A stretch of DNA of 64,000 nt from Thiomicrorhabdus cannonii (GCF_013391695.1 NZ_JACBGH010000012.1:1-64000), one strand, 5' to 3'. Shown: positions 50,552 to 62,086, counted from the stretch's first letter. Translations and numbers: made by a program. Notes: generated by a model not told the origin, from the letters alone.

Positions 50552-50788
50552 ATGAACTACGAAGTAGATGCCAAAGGGCTCAAATGCCCGATGCCGGTGA
50601 TTAAACTGCAAAAACAGGTACGCGCCTGCCAGCCGGGCGATGAAGTGGTGATTGACTGCACCGACCTGGGCGCGGAAAAAGACATCGGCAGCTGGGCCAA
50701 GGTTAACCGCCATGAGTTCCTCAATTGTGAACCGACCGACTTCGGCTTGCGCATCACCCTTCGCGTTGTGGACCGGAATCAGGTATAA
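50552..50788 (+). CDS. tusA: TusA-family sulfurtransferase
   Basis: The 78-residue protein has the CPxP motif (KCPMPVIKLQK) with the persulfide-carrying Cys12 and the beta-alpha fold of TusA/SirA. TusA passes sulfur for tRNA thiouridine and cofactors; in sulfur oxidisers homologues also serve dissimilatory sulfur transfer. Here no sulfur-oxidation genes are adjacent, so the role is open. A TATAAT at 50784-50789, overlapping its stop, may serve the next gene. Confidence 0.88.
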   Translation: MNYEVDAKGLKCPMPVIKLQKQVRACQPGDEVVIDCTDLGAEKDIGSWAKVNRHEFLNCEPTDFGLRITLRVVDRNQV

Positions 50789-50817
50789 TCTGGAGCGTTA
50801 AAACAAAGCCCGTGCTT

Positions 50818-52122
50818 ATGAAAACTCCTTTGCTACGCTCTAAATTTTCCTGGTTAAGCCTGCTGTCAGTCGGCTTGTTTGGCCTGACCCTGTTGGCACC
50901 GCACAGCTCGACGGCCAACCTCTCCCCGGAACGCACCACGCTTCCGCTGCCTCCCGAACCCGACTCCCTGAGCAATGCTAAAAAACCGGCAGACATCACC
51001 CGTTTTTCGCAAGAGGAATGGCAGGAGCATACCGTCAAAATCCCGCAGAACGGCTCCCTGGGCGGGGCTTTGGCGAGCGTGAACATTCCGGCGAGCGTGA
51101 CCTACCAGATCGGCCAGCTCAAAAACAGCGACCTGCTGACCAACCTGCGCGCCGGCGACACCCTCACCATCTGGGTTGACAAACACGCCAACCTGCAGAA
51201 AATCCTCTACCCCAAAAGCAAAACGCTGCGTTACGAACTGCAGAAACAGGGCGATGACTACCGTATCGAAACCATTGAAGAGCAGGTCGACACACGCCTC
51301 GAAGTCGCCACCGGCGTCATCACCAACTCCTTCTATCTCGACGGCCAGAACGCCGGTCTGAGCGCCAAAACCATTATGAATCTGGCGGACATTTACGCCT
51401 GGGACATCGACTTTATCCGCGAGTTCCGCGAAGGCGACACCTTCAAGGTGATTTACGAGGCCAAATACCTCAACAACGAATACATCGGCGATGGCGATAT
51501 TATCGCCGCACAGGTCACCACCTATAACCGTCAGGAAACCCACAACGCCTTCTTGCTGAAAGACGGCGACGAAACCATCGGTTATTTCAACGAAGAAGGC
51601 AAAAACCTCAAGAAAGCCTTCCTGCGCAACCCGGTCGACTATGTACGCATCACCTCCAAATTCAAGCCGATGCGTTTCCATCCGGTACTGCAGAAATGGC
51701 GCGCCCACCGCGGCGTGGATTACGCCGGGCCGATCGGCACGCCGATTCACGTCACCGGCAACGGCAAAATCGTGTTTCGCGGCTGGGGCAACGGCTACGG
51801 CAACTACATCAAGGTGCAACATGCCGGCAAATACATGACGGTTTACGGCCATATGTCGCGCTTTGGTAAATTCAAGCAAGGTGACCACGTCAGACAGGGC
51901 GATGTCATCGGTTACATCGGCAAAACCGGCCTGGCCACCGGCCCGCACCTGCATTACGAGTTCCGTATCAACGGCGTCCATCAGGACCCATTGAAGATGG
52001 CATTCCCTGCGGCCAAACCGGTGGATAAAAAATACCAGACCGCTTTCAAAAAGCAGACGACACTGATGCTGAGCCAATTGAACCGCTTCTCGCCCGAACT
52101 GCAAATGGCGCGTTTCGAGTAA
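50818..52122 (+). CDS. M23 family murein endopeptidase (MepM/OapA-like)
   Basis: The 434-residue protein has a signal anchor (WLSLLSVGLFGLTLLAP), an OapA/LysM-like middle, and a carboxy-terminal M23 domain with HRGVDYAGPIGTPIH and GPHLHYEFR, the zinc ligands. It should cut peptidoglycan cross-links in the periplasm. The ATG at 50818 is preferred over GTG at 50812. It lies 3 bases before anmK; this peptidase-anmK pair is common in Gammaproteobacteria. Confidence 0.93.
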   Translation: MKTPLLRSKFSWLSLLSVGLFGLTLLAPHSSTANLSPERTTLPLPPEPDSLSNAKKPADITRFSQEEWQEHTVKIPQNGSLGGALASVNIPASVTYQIGQLKNSDLLTNLRAGDTLTIWVDKHANLQKILYPKSKTLRYELQKQGDDYRIETIEEQVDTRLEVATGVITNSFYLDGQNAGLSAKTIMNLADIYAWDIDFIREFREGDTFKVIYEAKYLNNEYIGDGDIIAAQVTTYNRQETHNAFLLKDGDETIGYFNEEGKNLKKAFLRNPVDYVRITSKFKPMRFHPVLQKWRAHRGVDYAGPIGTPIHVTGNGKIVFRGWGNGYGNYIKVQHAGKYMTVYGHMSRFGKFKQGDHVRQGDVIGYIGKTGLATGPHLHYEFRINGVHQDPLKMAFPAAKPVDKKYQTAFKKQTTLMLSQLNRFSPELQMARFE

Positions 52123-52125
52123 GCC

Positions 52126-53268
52126 GTGAAGACCTCGACCCGCTCCACCGCGGAATCTCAAACCGAACCTCAGCCCGAACTGTATATCGGCCTGATGTCG
52201 GGCACGAGCGCCGACGGCATCGATGCGGCTCTGGTCCGCATACAAGGTGAACAGATTTCGTTGCAGAGCTACCGCGAATATCCGCTTGACCCAACTCTGC
52301 GAAAAGCCCTGCTTGAACTCAATACCACTCCCCAAATCAGCCTGCAAAAACTGTGCGAACTGGAATTTGCCGTGGCCTCGGCGTTCAGCCAAGCCAGTCG
52401 CGCACTATTGCAGGAAAATGCCGTAAGCGCAGAACAAATACGCGCCATCGGCAGTCACGGCCAGACGATTTACCACGCCCCGCAGGTACCGATGAGCCTG
52501 CAAATCGGCCACCCGGCCTTTATTGCCAAACAGACCTGTATCGACACGGTGGCGGATTTCCGCATCGACGATTTGGCCGTAGGCGGCCAAGGCGCGCCTT
52601 TAGCCCCGGCGTTTCACCAGGCACTGTTTAAACCGCAACGCGCCTGCTGCGTGCTAAATATCGGCGGCATTGCCAATATCAGCTATCTGGATCCGGCGGC
52701 AGGCAGGGTTGCCGGTTTTGACACCGGAGCGGGCAATGGATTGATGGATGAAATCTGTCAGCGCCATTTCAACCGGGAATACGATCGCAATGGGGAAATC
52801 GCCGCAACCGGCCGTGTCAACCAAGCGTTGCTGCAAACGCTGTTAACGCATCCCTATCTGCAAGCGCCCTATCCCAAAAGCACGGGACGCGATACGTTCA
52901 ATATCGCCTGGCTGGACGCACAACTGCAAAATACAGCGATCGCGCCTCAAGACCTGCTCGCCACGCTGAGCGAATTCACGGCCGCCAGTGTCGCCGTTGC
53001 CGTCAATCAGCTGGGGGTTTCGCAAGGCGACCTCTGGGTCGTCGGCGGCGGCGCCTATAATTCCGACTTGCTCGCACGCCTGCAAAAGCGCCTGCCCGCG
53101 TTAGAAGTCGCGAGCAGTTTAAGTGTGAATATTCATCCCAATGCGGTGGAAGCGATGATGTGCGCCTGGCTGGCCCGTCAGCGCATCCACAACCGGACCA
53201 TCGCATTAACCGATATTACCGGCGCCCGGCGCAATGTCGTGCTCGGCGGTCTGTGGAGCGGCATCTAG
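52126..53268 (+). CDS. anmK: Anhydro-N-acetylmuramic acid kinase
   Basis: AnmK phosphorylates and opens anhydroMurNAc in cell-wall recycling. The 380-residue protein has GLMSGTSADGIDAALV at 21-36, FDTGAGNGLMDE and WVVGGGAYN. The start is GTG. The product pathway fits the preceding murein peptidase. Confidence 0.96.
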   Translation: MKTSTRSTAESQTEPQPELYIGLMSGTSADGIDAALVRIQGEQISLQSYREYPLDPTLRKALLELNTTPQISLQKLCELEFAVASAFSQASRALLQENAVSAEQIRAIGSHGQTIYHAPQVPMSLQIGHPAFIAKQTCIDTVADFRIDDLAVGGQGAPLAPAFHQALFKPQRACCVLNIGGIANISYLDPAAGRVAGFDTGAGNGLMDEICQRHFNREYDRNGEIAATGRVNQALLQTLLTHPYLQAPYPKSTGRDTFNIAWLDAQLQNTAIAPQDLLATLSEFTAASVAVAVNQLGVSQGDLWVVGGGAYNSDLLARLQKRLPALEVASSLSVNIHPNAVEAMMCAWLARQRIHNRTIALTDITGARRNVVLGGLWSGI

Positions 53269-53301
53269 CCCCTAACCCGCCGTTTCTAACCGCCAATAAA
53301 A

Positions 53302-53329
53302 AAACCCAGCAGGCCGGCCTGCTGGGTTT
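53302..53329. terminator. 28-bp perfect palindrome between anmK and gltA
   Basis: AAACCCAGCAGGCC and its exact complement GGCCTGCTGGGTTT form a bidirectional terminator for two convergent genes. It resembles but does not contain the DUS-like core. Confidence 0.85.
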
Positions 53330-53367
53330 CTGGTTGTATCGGTATGCGGTTTAGGGTTCAGCGCAAC

Positions 53368-54558
53368 TTAATCGCTCAACTCTCCCATCATCTGATTGCC
53401 TTCACCGCGCTGATCCATCGGCAAGTAGCAGGAGTTGCCGGCACCGGTATAAATCTGGGTCGGGCGGAAAATCTTGTTATTCTGCAGCTGCTCGCGCCAA
53501 TGCGCCATCCAGCCGGCAGAACGCGCTACCGCAAAGATAGGCGTGAACAGGCCGGCATCAAAGCCCATCTCTTTATAGAGAATACCGGAATAGAAATCGA
53601 CGTTGGGATACACGCCCTTATGGCCGAGCAATTCCTCGCAGATACGCTCCACTTCCATTGCCGTTTCAAAGGCTTTGCTCAAACTGCCTGCAGCACTCTT
53701 CTTCTCCAGCACTTCGGCAGACATCTTTTGCAGAATCGTGGCACGCGGATCTTTGGTTTTGTATTCGCGGTGCCCCATGCCCCAGATGACCTTTTTCTTG
53801 GCCAGACGCGCCTCGATGTAAGGACGGGCATTCTCCGGACTGCCGATCTCATCGAGCATCTCGATCACTTTCTGGTTGGCGCCGCCGTGCAGCGGACCGG
53901 ATAACGAGGCGATCGCCGAAGAGATGACCGAACACGGATTGGCCAGCGTCGAGCCGGTGACCATGGTAGTAAAGGTCGAAGCGTTGATGGTATGTTCGGC
54001 ATGCAGGATCAGACAGGCATCCAGCAGACGCGCCCAATCCGGATCGGGGTCTTCGCCGTTGACCATATAAAGGAAGTTTTCCGCGTAGGTCAGATCCTTG
54101 CGCGGCTCAATCGGGTCATAGCCGTTACGCATGTGCTCCCACATCGCCACCAGAGTGCCCATGTGGGCGATGATCTTGACCGTCACATCGTTGATATAGG
54201 TCTGGTTTTCGGTCGCACCTTTCATGTATTCGGTGCTGGGATAGAAACTTGCCAGACTGGCCACCACCACCTGCAACATGTGCATCGGGTGGGTCGAGGG
54301 CGGCAGGTTCTTCATGATTTCGCGGATGTTGTATTTGACGCGACGGTTCTGGCGCAATTGGGCATCAAAAGAAGCCAGCTCCTCTGCTGTCGGCAAATCG
54401 CCAAACAACAACAGCAACGTGGTTTCTTCAAAGGAGGACTTTTCCGCCAACTCCATAATATCGTAGCCACGGTAGGTCAAAAGCCCCTTCTGACCGTCGA
54501 TAAAGGATATTTTGGATTCGGTCGCCGGAACCCCTGCTAACCCCGGAATATATTCCAT
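53368..54558 (-). CDS. gltA: Citrate synthase
   Basis: Condenses acetyl-CoA with oxaloacetate. The 396-residue protein has LHGGANQKVIEML, GMGHREYKTKDPRA and DFYSGILYKEMG with the catalytic His and Asp residues. The size and the short amino end match the small dimeric type close to 2-methylcitrate synthases, so some promiscuity is possible. The ATG at 54558 follows AGGAAAGAG; a longer frame exists. It sits between anmK and erpA, which adjoin each other in many relatives. Confidence 0.94.
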   Translation of the reverse strand: MEYIPGLAGVPATESKISFIDGQKGLLTYRGYDIMELAEKSSFEETTLLLLFGDLPTAEELASFDAQLRQNRRVKYNIREIMKNLPPSTHPMHMLQVVVASLASFYPSTEYMKGATENQTYINDVTVKIIAHMGTLVAMWEHMRNGYDPIEPRKDLTYAENFLYMVNGEDPDPDWARLLDACLILHAEHTINASTFTTMVTGSTLANPCSVISSAIASLSGPLHGGANQKVIEMLDEIGSPENARPYIEARLAKKKVIWGMGHREYKTKDPRATILQKMSAEVLEKKSAAGSLSKAFETAMEVERICEELLGHKGVYPNVDFYSGILYKEMGFDAGLFTPIFAVARSAGWMAHWREQLQNNKIFRPTQIYTGAGNSCYLPMDQRGEGNQMMGELSD

Positions 54559-54642
54559 ACTCTTTCCTGAAATTTCGCTTTTAGATATTGCCCGCCGCAC
54601 CAATACGGCTTGTTACTGCTTGAAAAACGCCCGGCACCGCGC

Positions 54643-54984
54643 TTACACGCTGAATGAAGACCCGCAGCCGCAGGTTGTCGTGGCATTCGGGTTTTCGATC
54701 ACAAAGCGCGCGCCTTGCAAATCTTCCAGATAGTCAATTTTCGCGCCGACCAGATACTGGAAACTCATCGGGTCAACCAACAGGGTGACGCCGTTTTTTT
54801 CGACCACAGTATCGTCTTCAGCCTGACTTTCATCAAAGGTAAATCCGTAAGAAAACCCTGAACATCCGCCCCCGGTGATATAGACACGCAGTTTCAAGTT
54901 CGGGTTTTGCTCTTCTTCGATCAAACCTTTTACTTTCGCCGCAGCGGCATCCGTAAAAGTCAAAGGCGTTGGCATTTCAGACAT
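54643..54984 (-). CDS. erpA: Iron-sulfur cluster insertion protein ErpA
   Basis: ErpA is an A-type carrier that delivers Fe-S clusters. The three cluster cysteines are Cys41 ([11 protein letters not shown]) and Cys105/Cys107 (TTCGCGSS). The 113-residue length fits. It is downstream of argC, the usual neighbour in Gammaproteobacteria, with about 160 bases between. Confidence 0.95.
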   Translation of the reverse strand: MSEMPTPLTFTDAAAAKVKGLIEEEQNPNLKLRVYITGGGCSGFSYGFTFDESQAEDDTVVEKNGVTLLVDPMSFQYLVGAKIDYLEDLQGARFVIENPNATTTCGCGSSFSV

Positions 54985-55147
54985 GCTGTACTCTCCGTGA
55001 TTAAAACATTGGCATCGAGTTGGCTAGAGGTCAAAATAACCCTATAAAAACCAATGCCATGTCTTAAAACTAAAAAAGCATTATAACAAAAAGCCTCGCC
55101 TTGTGACAGGCGAGGCTGGAATCGTAACGTAATCGACTATCTCGCTA

Positions 55148-56191
55148 TCAGGGCAGCAAAGCCACCTGACGCAAGCCGGCGGTTTCATCCAGATTGAACA
55201 GAATGTTCATGTTCTGCACCGCCTGACCGGCCGCCCCTTTGACGAGGTTGTCGATAACCGAAGTGACCACCACGGTATCGCTGCCCTGCGGACGGTACAC
55301 CGCCATGCGGCACATGTTCGAGCCTTTAACCATACGCGTTTCCGGCAAGCTGCCAGACGGCATCACATCCACAAAATACTCGTCGGCATAGGCTGCTTCG
55401 TAAATCGCCTGCAATTCGGTCTGGCTCAGATCTTTTTTCAGTCTGGCGTAAATGCTGGATTCCATGCCGCGAATCATCGGCACCAGATGCGGTACAAATG
55501 TCAATCCCACCTTCTGACCGCTCAACTCACTCAACTTGTCGACCATCTCCGGCAGGTGACGGTGTCCGCCGACGCCATACGCCTTGAAACTTTCGCTCAT
55601 TTCGGCACCCAGCATCGCCACGCTGGCGCCACGGCCAGCACCGCTGACGCCGGACTTACCGTCGGCGATAATGCCATCCAGCTCGATTGCACCGGCCTTC
55701 ACCAGCGGCATAATGCCTAACAGGATACTGGTCGGGTAGCAGCCCGGATTGGCGATGATACTGGCCTGTTGAATTTTATCGCGATAGAGTTCCGGCATGC
55801 CGTAAGCCACCTTATCCATCAGATGAGCGCAGGTATGCTCATGCTTGTACCACTGCGTCCACACATCCAGATCATTGATGCGGAAATCGGCCGCCAGGTC
55901 AATCACCTTGACACCCGCCCCCACCAGCTCCTCGGCCATGCTCATGGCTACGCCGTGCGGCGTGGCAAAGAACACCACATCGCACCCCTTAAGCACATCC
56001 GGGCTCGGCTCGGTAAACGCCAAATCATAGTGTCCGCGCAGATTGGGGAACATATCGGCGACCTTGACGCCCGCTTCACTGCGCGAGGTAATCGCAACCA
56101 CCTCCGTCTGGGGATGCGCTGCCAGCAATCTCAATAGTTCCACGCCGGTATAACCTGTTCCGCCGACAATTCCCACCCGAACTTTTTCCAT
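55148..56191 (-). CDS. argC: N-acetyl-gamma-glutamyl-phosphate reductase
   Basis: ArgC is the third step of arginine synthesis. [17 protein letters not shown] binds NADP; the catalytic Cys151 is in [12 protein letters not shown] chose the ATG at 56191, preceded by GGAAGAG, over 56218. 347 residues. Confidence 0.96.
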   Translation of the reverse strand: MEKVRVGIVGGTGYTGVELLRLLAAHPQTEVVAITSRSEAGVKVADMFPNLRGHYDLAFTEPSPDVLKGCDVVFFATPHGVAMSMAEELVGAGVKVIDLAADFRINDLDVWTQWYKHEHTCAHLMDKVAYGMPELYRDKIQQASIIANPGCYPTSILLGIMPLVKAGAIELDGIIADGKSGVSGAGRGASVAMLGAEMSESFKAYGVGGHRHLPEMVDKLSELSGQKVGLTFVPHLVPMIRGMESSIYARLKKDLSQTELQAIYEAAYADEYFVDVMPSGSLPETRMVKGSNMCRMAVYRPQGSDTVVVTSVIDNLVKGAAGQAVQNMNILFNLDETAGLRQVALLP

Positions 56192-56450
56192 GATACTCTT
56201 CCGTTTTTCGTTCAACACAATGCCATTATTTTAACGAAATAATTACCCGTACAGCCAACTTTATTGTTTTGAAATACAACATAAAAAGCGCCTTGTCCGC
56301 GCGTCAAATCCTTACCCAAATCGCCACCCAAATCGCCACCTGGCGCAACCCGATAAAAATTTGTTTATAAAGCAATAAGTTAAAAAAATCCGTTGTGATT
56401 TGCACCCGTCCGCTCAGGAGTGCTAATATCGCCCTCCAATCCCTGTCTCA

Positions 56451-58532
56451 TTGAAAAGAGACCCTGACCCTTTAAGCAAACCGGAAATCCACGTGCAGCT
56501 ACAACCGCCCTCTATTACCTGCAAACTCAGCAACAGGCTCTACCTGCCGATTATCGTCGTGCTGCTGCTTGGGCTTGCCATCATGGTGCTCAGCACCTTT
56601 TGGGCAATCCAAAAACTGACCCTGGAAAAACACAAGGAAGTGCGCCAAACCTATCAGAACTATGTGCAAAAGACCCTCAATGGCCAGCATCAAATCGTCT
56701 TGACCAACGTTATCGCGCTCTCCAACAACCCCGGCCTGCAAAAAGCGCTGGCTGAACGCAACCGCGCATCAGCCCAACAGTTATTGGACGACGTACTCAA
56801 GCAATACAAAAAGTTCAGCGGTTTTAAAAACGTCAAAATCCACCTGCACACCGCCGACTTCAAAAGCTTTTTGCGCAGCTGGAAACCGGAACAATACGGC
56901 GACAATCTCAGCCCTTTCCGCCACTCGCTGCATCATCTGGCCCTGACCCAAACGCCTTTCGCCAGCGTTGAACTCGGGCGCGAAGGGATTCTGCTACGCG
57001 GCTTCGCACTGATGAAATATGAAGGGCGCATTGTCGGCTCCATCGAATTCATCCAGAGTTTTGAGGAGGTCATTCAGGAACTCAACCAACAGTACAATCT
57101 GCAGGCCCTGATTCTCAGCAGCCATGACAAAACCATCGACTACTTCCATACCTTGACGCTCGTAGGCACCAACCGCGTGCTCCTCAATTCGCGGCCGCAC
57201 AACAATCAGCCGCTGATTCAGGCGCTGGCCAATTACGACTTCGACCAGCTGGAAAAAGACCAGCAAATCATCCGTCCGCCCTATTACTTCACCTCGGTCC
57301 CCCTGTACGATTTCAAAAACGACAAGGTCGGCTGTTTTCTCGTCGCCGACAACCTCACGCACGTCAACAGCCTGATTGACAGCACCCGCTCAGCCCTCTA
57401 CTGGCAGATCGCCAGCCTGGCACTGGTCGACCTCTTGATTATCGGCCTCTTGATTATTCTATTGCGCCAGCGTGTGATCCGCCCCCTGAGCCAGCTGCGC
57501 GCGCAATTAGCCTCCATCAATCCATTTTTCGGCGACGCCGATAAACTGCGTGAAATCCTCCCCCTGCGAACCAACCACAAGGACGAGTTCGGGGCTTTGA
57601 CACACTGCTTGAACCTGTTTTTTCAGCGCACCTGCGAAACCTTCAGCGAACTGACACTCGCCCGCAAACTGCACCAGGAAACGCTGCAAAACGTCATGCA
57701 GCCCAGCGCCAGACTAACAACGGACGGCCAGGGCAAGATACACTCCGTGAGCGCCGACTTTTTAAAACTGATACACGCTACCGACGACACCCTCAGCGGA
57801 CAAACGTTTAATCACTGTCTGCATCCCCAGATTCCGCGTGTACTTGTCAGAAAAATGCAGCGCGCCATATCACAGGGCGAAGTGTGGCAAGGCATCCTAA
57901 AACTCGCTGCCGCCGATGGCAGAACGCTTTATACGCGCACCACCGTGGTACCCGACTGCCTACCCGAACAGCACAGCCTGTTTCTGTTTGAAAACGTAAC
58001 CGATTTAGTGACCCACCATGAGCCTCTTCTAAACAGCTTCCGCACCCACCCGGCCAGCCTCCTCGGCGACCACGACAAACTCGAATACGACTACCGCCAC
58101 ACGCAGCAGGCCTATCTGGCGAAACTGTCGGTCGACGTTCAGGCCGAAACAGACGCTCAACAGCACACGCCGCCAGAACTCATCCAGCAGATGACGCACT
58201 ACTTGCTGGATAGCTTTGAAGACACGGACTACACCCTCTACCAGCTCAACCAGCAGGAATTCGCCGTTTTGGCCAACGCCCTGCTCACCCCGCAAAAAAC
58301 CTTTATTGAACAGATGGAACACTTTCTGATGGCGCACAACCATACCGCCATCCAGACAGAAAACCCGCAAGACAAGCCAATCGCCACCTTGAAATTGAGC
58401 ATTGGCGTTTCAACCCAGCACTACGGCTTATTGGAGCAGGCCCACAAGGCGCTGCAACAGGCACAGCAGACCACCTTGCCGCATGTGGTGGTGATGCCGC
58501 CTTTAACCGATTTGCAGCGGCTTTACCGCTAA
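56451..58532 (+). CDS. Membrane sensor with Cache-like, PAS-like and degenerate GGDEF domains
   Basis: The 693-residue protein has a membrane helix at about 31-54, a large periplasmic Cache-like domain, a second helix at about 323-345, a HAMP-like linker, a PAS-like region (about 416-520), and a GGDEF-like fold. The GGDEF signature is replaced by NQQEF at 600-604, so cyclase activity is not expected; LSIGVSTQHYGLLEQAHKALQQAQ is the conserved later part. The start is uncertain: TTG at 56451 or GTG at 56493, which has GGAA upstream. A nucleotide-binding or partner-binding sensor is likely. Confidence 0.78.
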   Translation: MKRDPDPLSKPEIHVQLQPPSITCKLSNRLYLPIIVVLLLGLAIMVLSTFWAIQKLTLEKHKEVRQTYQNYVQKTLNGQHQIVLTNVIALSNNPGLQKALAERNRASAQQLLDDVLKQYKKFSGFKNVKIHLHTADFKSFLRSWKPEQYGDNLSPFRHSLHHLALTQTPFASVELGREGILLRGFALMKYEGRIVGSIEFIQSFEEVIQELNQQYNLQALILSSHDKTIDYFHTLTLVGTNRVLLNSRPHNNQPLIQALANYDFDQLEKDQQIIRPPYYFTSVPLYDFKNDKVGCFLVADNLTHVNSLIDSTRSALYWQIASLALVDLLIIGLLIILLRQRVIRPLSQLRAQLASINPFFGDADKLREILPLRTNHKDEFGALTHCLNLFFQRTCETFSELTLARKLHQETLQNVMQPSARLTTDGQGKIHSVSADFLKLIHATDDTLSGQTFNHCLHPQIPRVLVRKMQRAISQGEVWQGILKLAAADGRTLYTRTTVVPDCLPEQHSLFLFENVTDLVTHHEPLLNSFRTHPASLLGDHDKLEYDYRHTQQAYLAKLSVDVQAETDAQQHTPPELIQQMTHYLLDSFEDTDYTLYQLNQQEFAVLANALLTPQKTFIEQMEHFLMAHNHTAIQTENPQDKPIATLKLSIGVSTQHYGLLEQAHKALQQAQQTTLPHVVVMPPLTDLQRLYR

Positions 58533-58562
58533 AAACACGCAACTCGGCTGCCCAAAAAACTC

Positions 58563-58574
58563 AACAGGCCGGGT
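58563..58574 (+). repeat. DUS-like 12-mer, copy 17
   Basis: Exact AACAGGCCGGGT with flank AAAAAACTC, between the sensor gene and the groEL terminator. Confidence 0.85.
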
Positions 58575-58603
58575 ACTCCTGAACCGGCCGCGTCCAAAAA
58601 CAA

Positions 58604-58630
58604 AAAAAGCCCGCATAATGCGGGCTTTTT
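58604..58630. terminator. Bidirectional terminator of groEL and the sensor gene
   Basis: AAAAAGCCCGCA and TGCGGGCTTTTT arms, 12 bp, with a three-base loop; it lies between convergent stops at 58532 and 58657. Confidence 0.9.
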
Positions 58631-58656
58631 GATTCACAGCTGTGTGATGTTCGGAA

Positions 58657-60297
<1,641 letters not shown>

Positions 60298-60359
60298 TTA
60301 AAACTTATTTGAAACTTGTTTTGAATTTCTCAGTTGAATCGGTCGCTTAAGCGTAACGC

Positions 60360-60650
60360 TTAGCCAATGATCGCAATAATGTCATCTTCTCGCATGACCA
60401 ACAGAGTCTCACCCTTGTCATCTTTGACTTCCTGACCCGAGTATTGACCAAACATCACTTTATCCCCGGCTTTGACCGTCATCGGAATAATGGTGCCGGC
60501 TGTCGATGCCTTACCTGGACCTACCGCAAGCACTTCACCCATGTTCTGTTTTTCTTGAGCGGAACCTGGCAATACAATGCCACCGGCAGACATCTGCTGC
60601 TCTTCAACACGACGAATCACGACACGGTCATGCAATGGCTTAATATTCAT
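60360..60650 (-). CDS. groS: Co-chaperonin GroES
   Basis: GroES caps the GroEL ring. 96 residues; IKPLHDRVVIRRVEEQQMSAGGIVLPG is the family start with the mobile loop. TAGGAGA precedes the ATG. It leads groES-groEL. Confidence 0.98.
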   Translation of the reverse strand: MNIKPLHDRVVIRRVEEQQMSAGGIVLPGSAQEKQNMGEVLAVGPGKASTAGTIIPMTVKAGDKVMFGQYSGQEVKDDKGETLLVMREDDIIAIIG

Positions 60651-60721
60651 AGGGTTTCTCCTAATTTATGCTTAAAAATGAATTTGTTAAATGCGTTATA
60701 GGTTGTGATAATTTTTTTGAA

Positions 60722-60748
60722 TTAGCACTCACCTTTTTAGAGTGCTAA
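60722..60748. promoter_or_regulatory. CIRCE operator of groESL (HrcA site)
   Basis: TTAGCACTC at 60722-60730, nine bases, GAGTGCTAA at 60740-60748: a perfect match to the CIRCE consensus. It lies just downstream of the -10 box, where HrcA would block transcription. Confidence 0.95.
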
Positions 60749-60750
60749 CC

Positions 60751-60778
60751 ATTTTAGCCAACTCTGTTGGGCTGTCAA
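60751..60778 (-). promoter_or_regulatory. Sigma-70 type promoter of groESL
   Basis: On the minus strand TTGACA (60778-60773) and TAAAAT (60756-60751) are 16 bases apart, and CIRCE begins two bases later. This points to HrcA control, without excluding sigma-32. Confidence 0.8.
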
Positions 60779-60839
60779 CCCTATATGGAGCCCGCCTTTT
60801 ATTATTCAAGCGTTGCCCCAAAAAAAATTAATCAAACCC

Positions 60840-60851
60840 AACAGGCCGGGT
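60840..60851 (+). repeat. DUS-like 12-mer, copy 18
   Basis: Exact AACAGGCCGGGT with flank CAAACCC, between the groESL promoter and the proB terminator. Confidence 0.85.
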
Positions 60852-60872
60852 CGAAGGCCTTGCAACCCAAAC

Positions 60873-60895
60873 AAAAACGCCGGCTAAAGCCGGCG
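60873..60895 (-). terminator. Terminator of proB
   Basis: CGCCGGCT / AGCCGGCG hairpin followed on the minus strand by TTTTTG, 15 bases after the proB stop. Confidence 0.8.
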
Positions 60896-60909
60896 CATTG
60901 CATCGAGAT

Positions 60910-62034
60910 TTACTCGTTAACCACCAAATTATCACGGTGAATCAGCGATTCATCGTCCACATACCCCAGAATCGCTTCAATCTGGTGGCTCGGTTTACCG
61001 AGGATTTTTTGCGCTTCATTGATCGGATAATTGATCAAGCCGCGCGCCACTTCCTGGCCTTGCAAATCCACGCAGACCACCATCTCGCCGCGCTGAAAAT
61101 TACCTTCGACCGACTTCACGCCGATCGGCAGCAGACTCTTGCCGGACTTTTTCAGCACCTGCACGGCACCGTCATCCAGCACCAGCCTGCCTTTGACCTG
61201 CAAATGCCCTGCCAACCACTGCTGGCGCGCCGTCAACGGTTCCAGATCAGGAATCAACAAAGTGCCGTATTGCTCGCCAAAAAACAACTTAGGCAGAATA
61301 CTCTCCTGACGGCCGGAGGCGATCAGGGTTGCCGTGCCGGAACGCGCCGCACGCTTGGCGGCCATCACCTTGGTATACATGCCGCCTTTACCCAAGGCGC
61401 CGCCGCTTGGGCTGGCCATCGCCTCGATATCCTTGCGGCTGACCTGCGCCTCGCTAATCAGTTTGGCATTCGGATTCTCGCGCGGGTTGTCGTCATACAG
61501 ACCTTGCTGATCGGTCAGAATCACCAGTACATCCGCACCGATCAGGTTGGCGGTCAGGGCTGCCAAGGTGTCGTTGTCGCCGAATTTGATCTCGTCGGTG
61601 ACCACCGTATCGTTCTCGTTGATGACCGGAATCACGCCGTAATCCAGCAGCGTCTGAATGGTGCTTCGCACATTCAGATAACGCTTGCGGCTCGCCAGAT
61701 CATCATGCGTCATCAAAATCTGCGCGGTACGGATGCCGTAATGCGAAAACGCCGACTCATAAGCCTGCACCAACCCCATCTGCCCGACAGCCGCCGCCGC
61801 CTGCAATTCATGTACCGCGGAGGGGCGCGATTCCCACCCCAAACGCTGCATGCCTTCGGCCACCGAGCCGGAGGAGACAATCACCACCTCTACACCGGCG
61901 TCGCGCAAGGCGACCATCTGCTCCACCCAACGGCGCATGGCGTTCAGGTTCAAACCCTGGCCGTCGTCCGTCAGCAAGGCACTACCGATTTTAATAACCC
62001 AACGCTTAGTCTGTTTTAACTGGGAACGCTGCAT
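60910..62034 (-). CDS. proB: Glutamate 5-kinase
   Basis: ProB is the first, feedback-inhibited step of proline synthesis. The 374-residue protein has an amino-acid kinase domain ([40 protein letters not shown]-type [13 protein letters not shown]) and a carboxy-terminal PUA domain. It follows obgE, as in many relatives. Confidence 0.97.
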   Translation of the reverse strand: MQRSQLKQTKRWVIKIGSALLTDDGQGLNLNAMRRWVEQMVALRDAGVEVVIVSSGSVAEGMQRLGWESRPSAVHELQAAAAVGQMGLVQAYESAFSHYGIRTAQILMTHDDLASRKRYLNVRSTIQTLLDYGVIPVINENDTVVTDEIKFGDNDTLAALTANLIGADVLVILTDQQGLYDDNPRENPNAKLISEAQVSRKDIEAMASPSGGALGKGGMYTKVMAAKRAARSGTATLIASGRQESILPKLFFGEQYGTLLIPDLEPLTARQQWLAGHLQVKGRLVLDDGAVQVLKKSGKSLLPIGVKSVEGNFQRGEMVVCVDLQGQEVARGLINYPINEAQKILGKPSHQIEAILGYVDDESLIHRDNLVVNE

Positions 62035-62047
62035 TTCTCTCTTTCCA

Positions 62048-62059
62048 ACCCGGCCTGTT
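62048..62059 (-). repeat. DUS-like 12-mer, copy 19 in order (18th exact)
   Basis: Exact AACAGGCCGGGT with flank AAAACTG, in the 52-base gap between obgE and proB. Confidence 0.85.
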
Positions 62060-62086
62060 CAGTTTTTTAAACGTAAATTTTCAAAC

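Noticed and set aside
53549-53560. AACAGGCCGGCA in gltA as a repeat copy
   Set aside because: Only 10 of 12 bases match and the encoded DAGLFTP is a conserved citrate synthase region.
55761-55772. TACTGGCCTGTT in argC as a repeat copy
   Set aside because: Only 9 of 12 bases match, and the codons belong to a normal argC segment.
56418-56426. GAGTGCTAA as a CIRCE site before the sensor gene
   Set aside because: Only one half-site is present; no TTAGCACTC lies within range.
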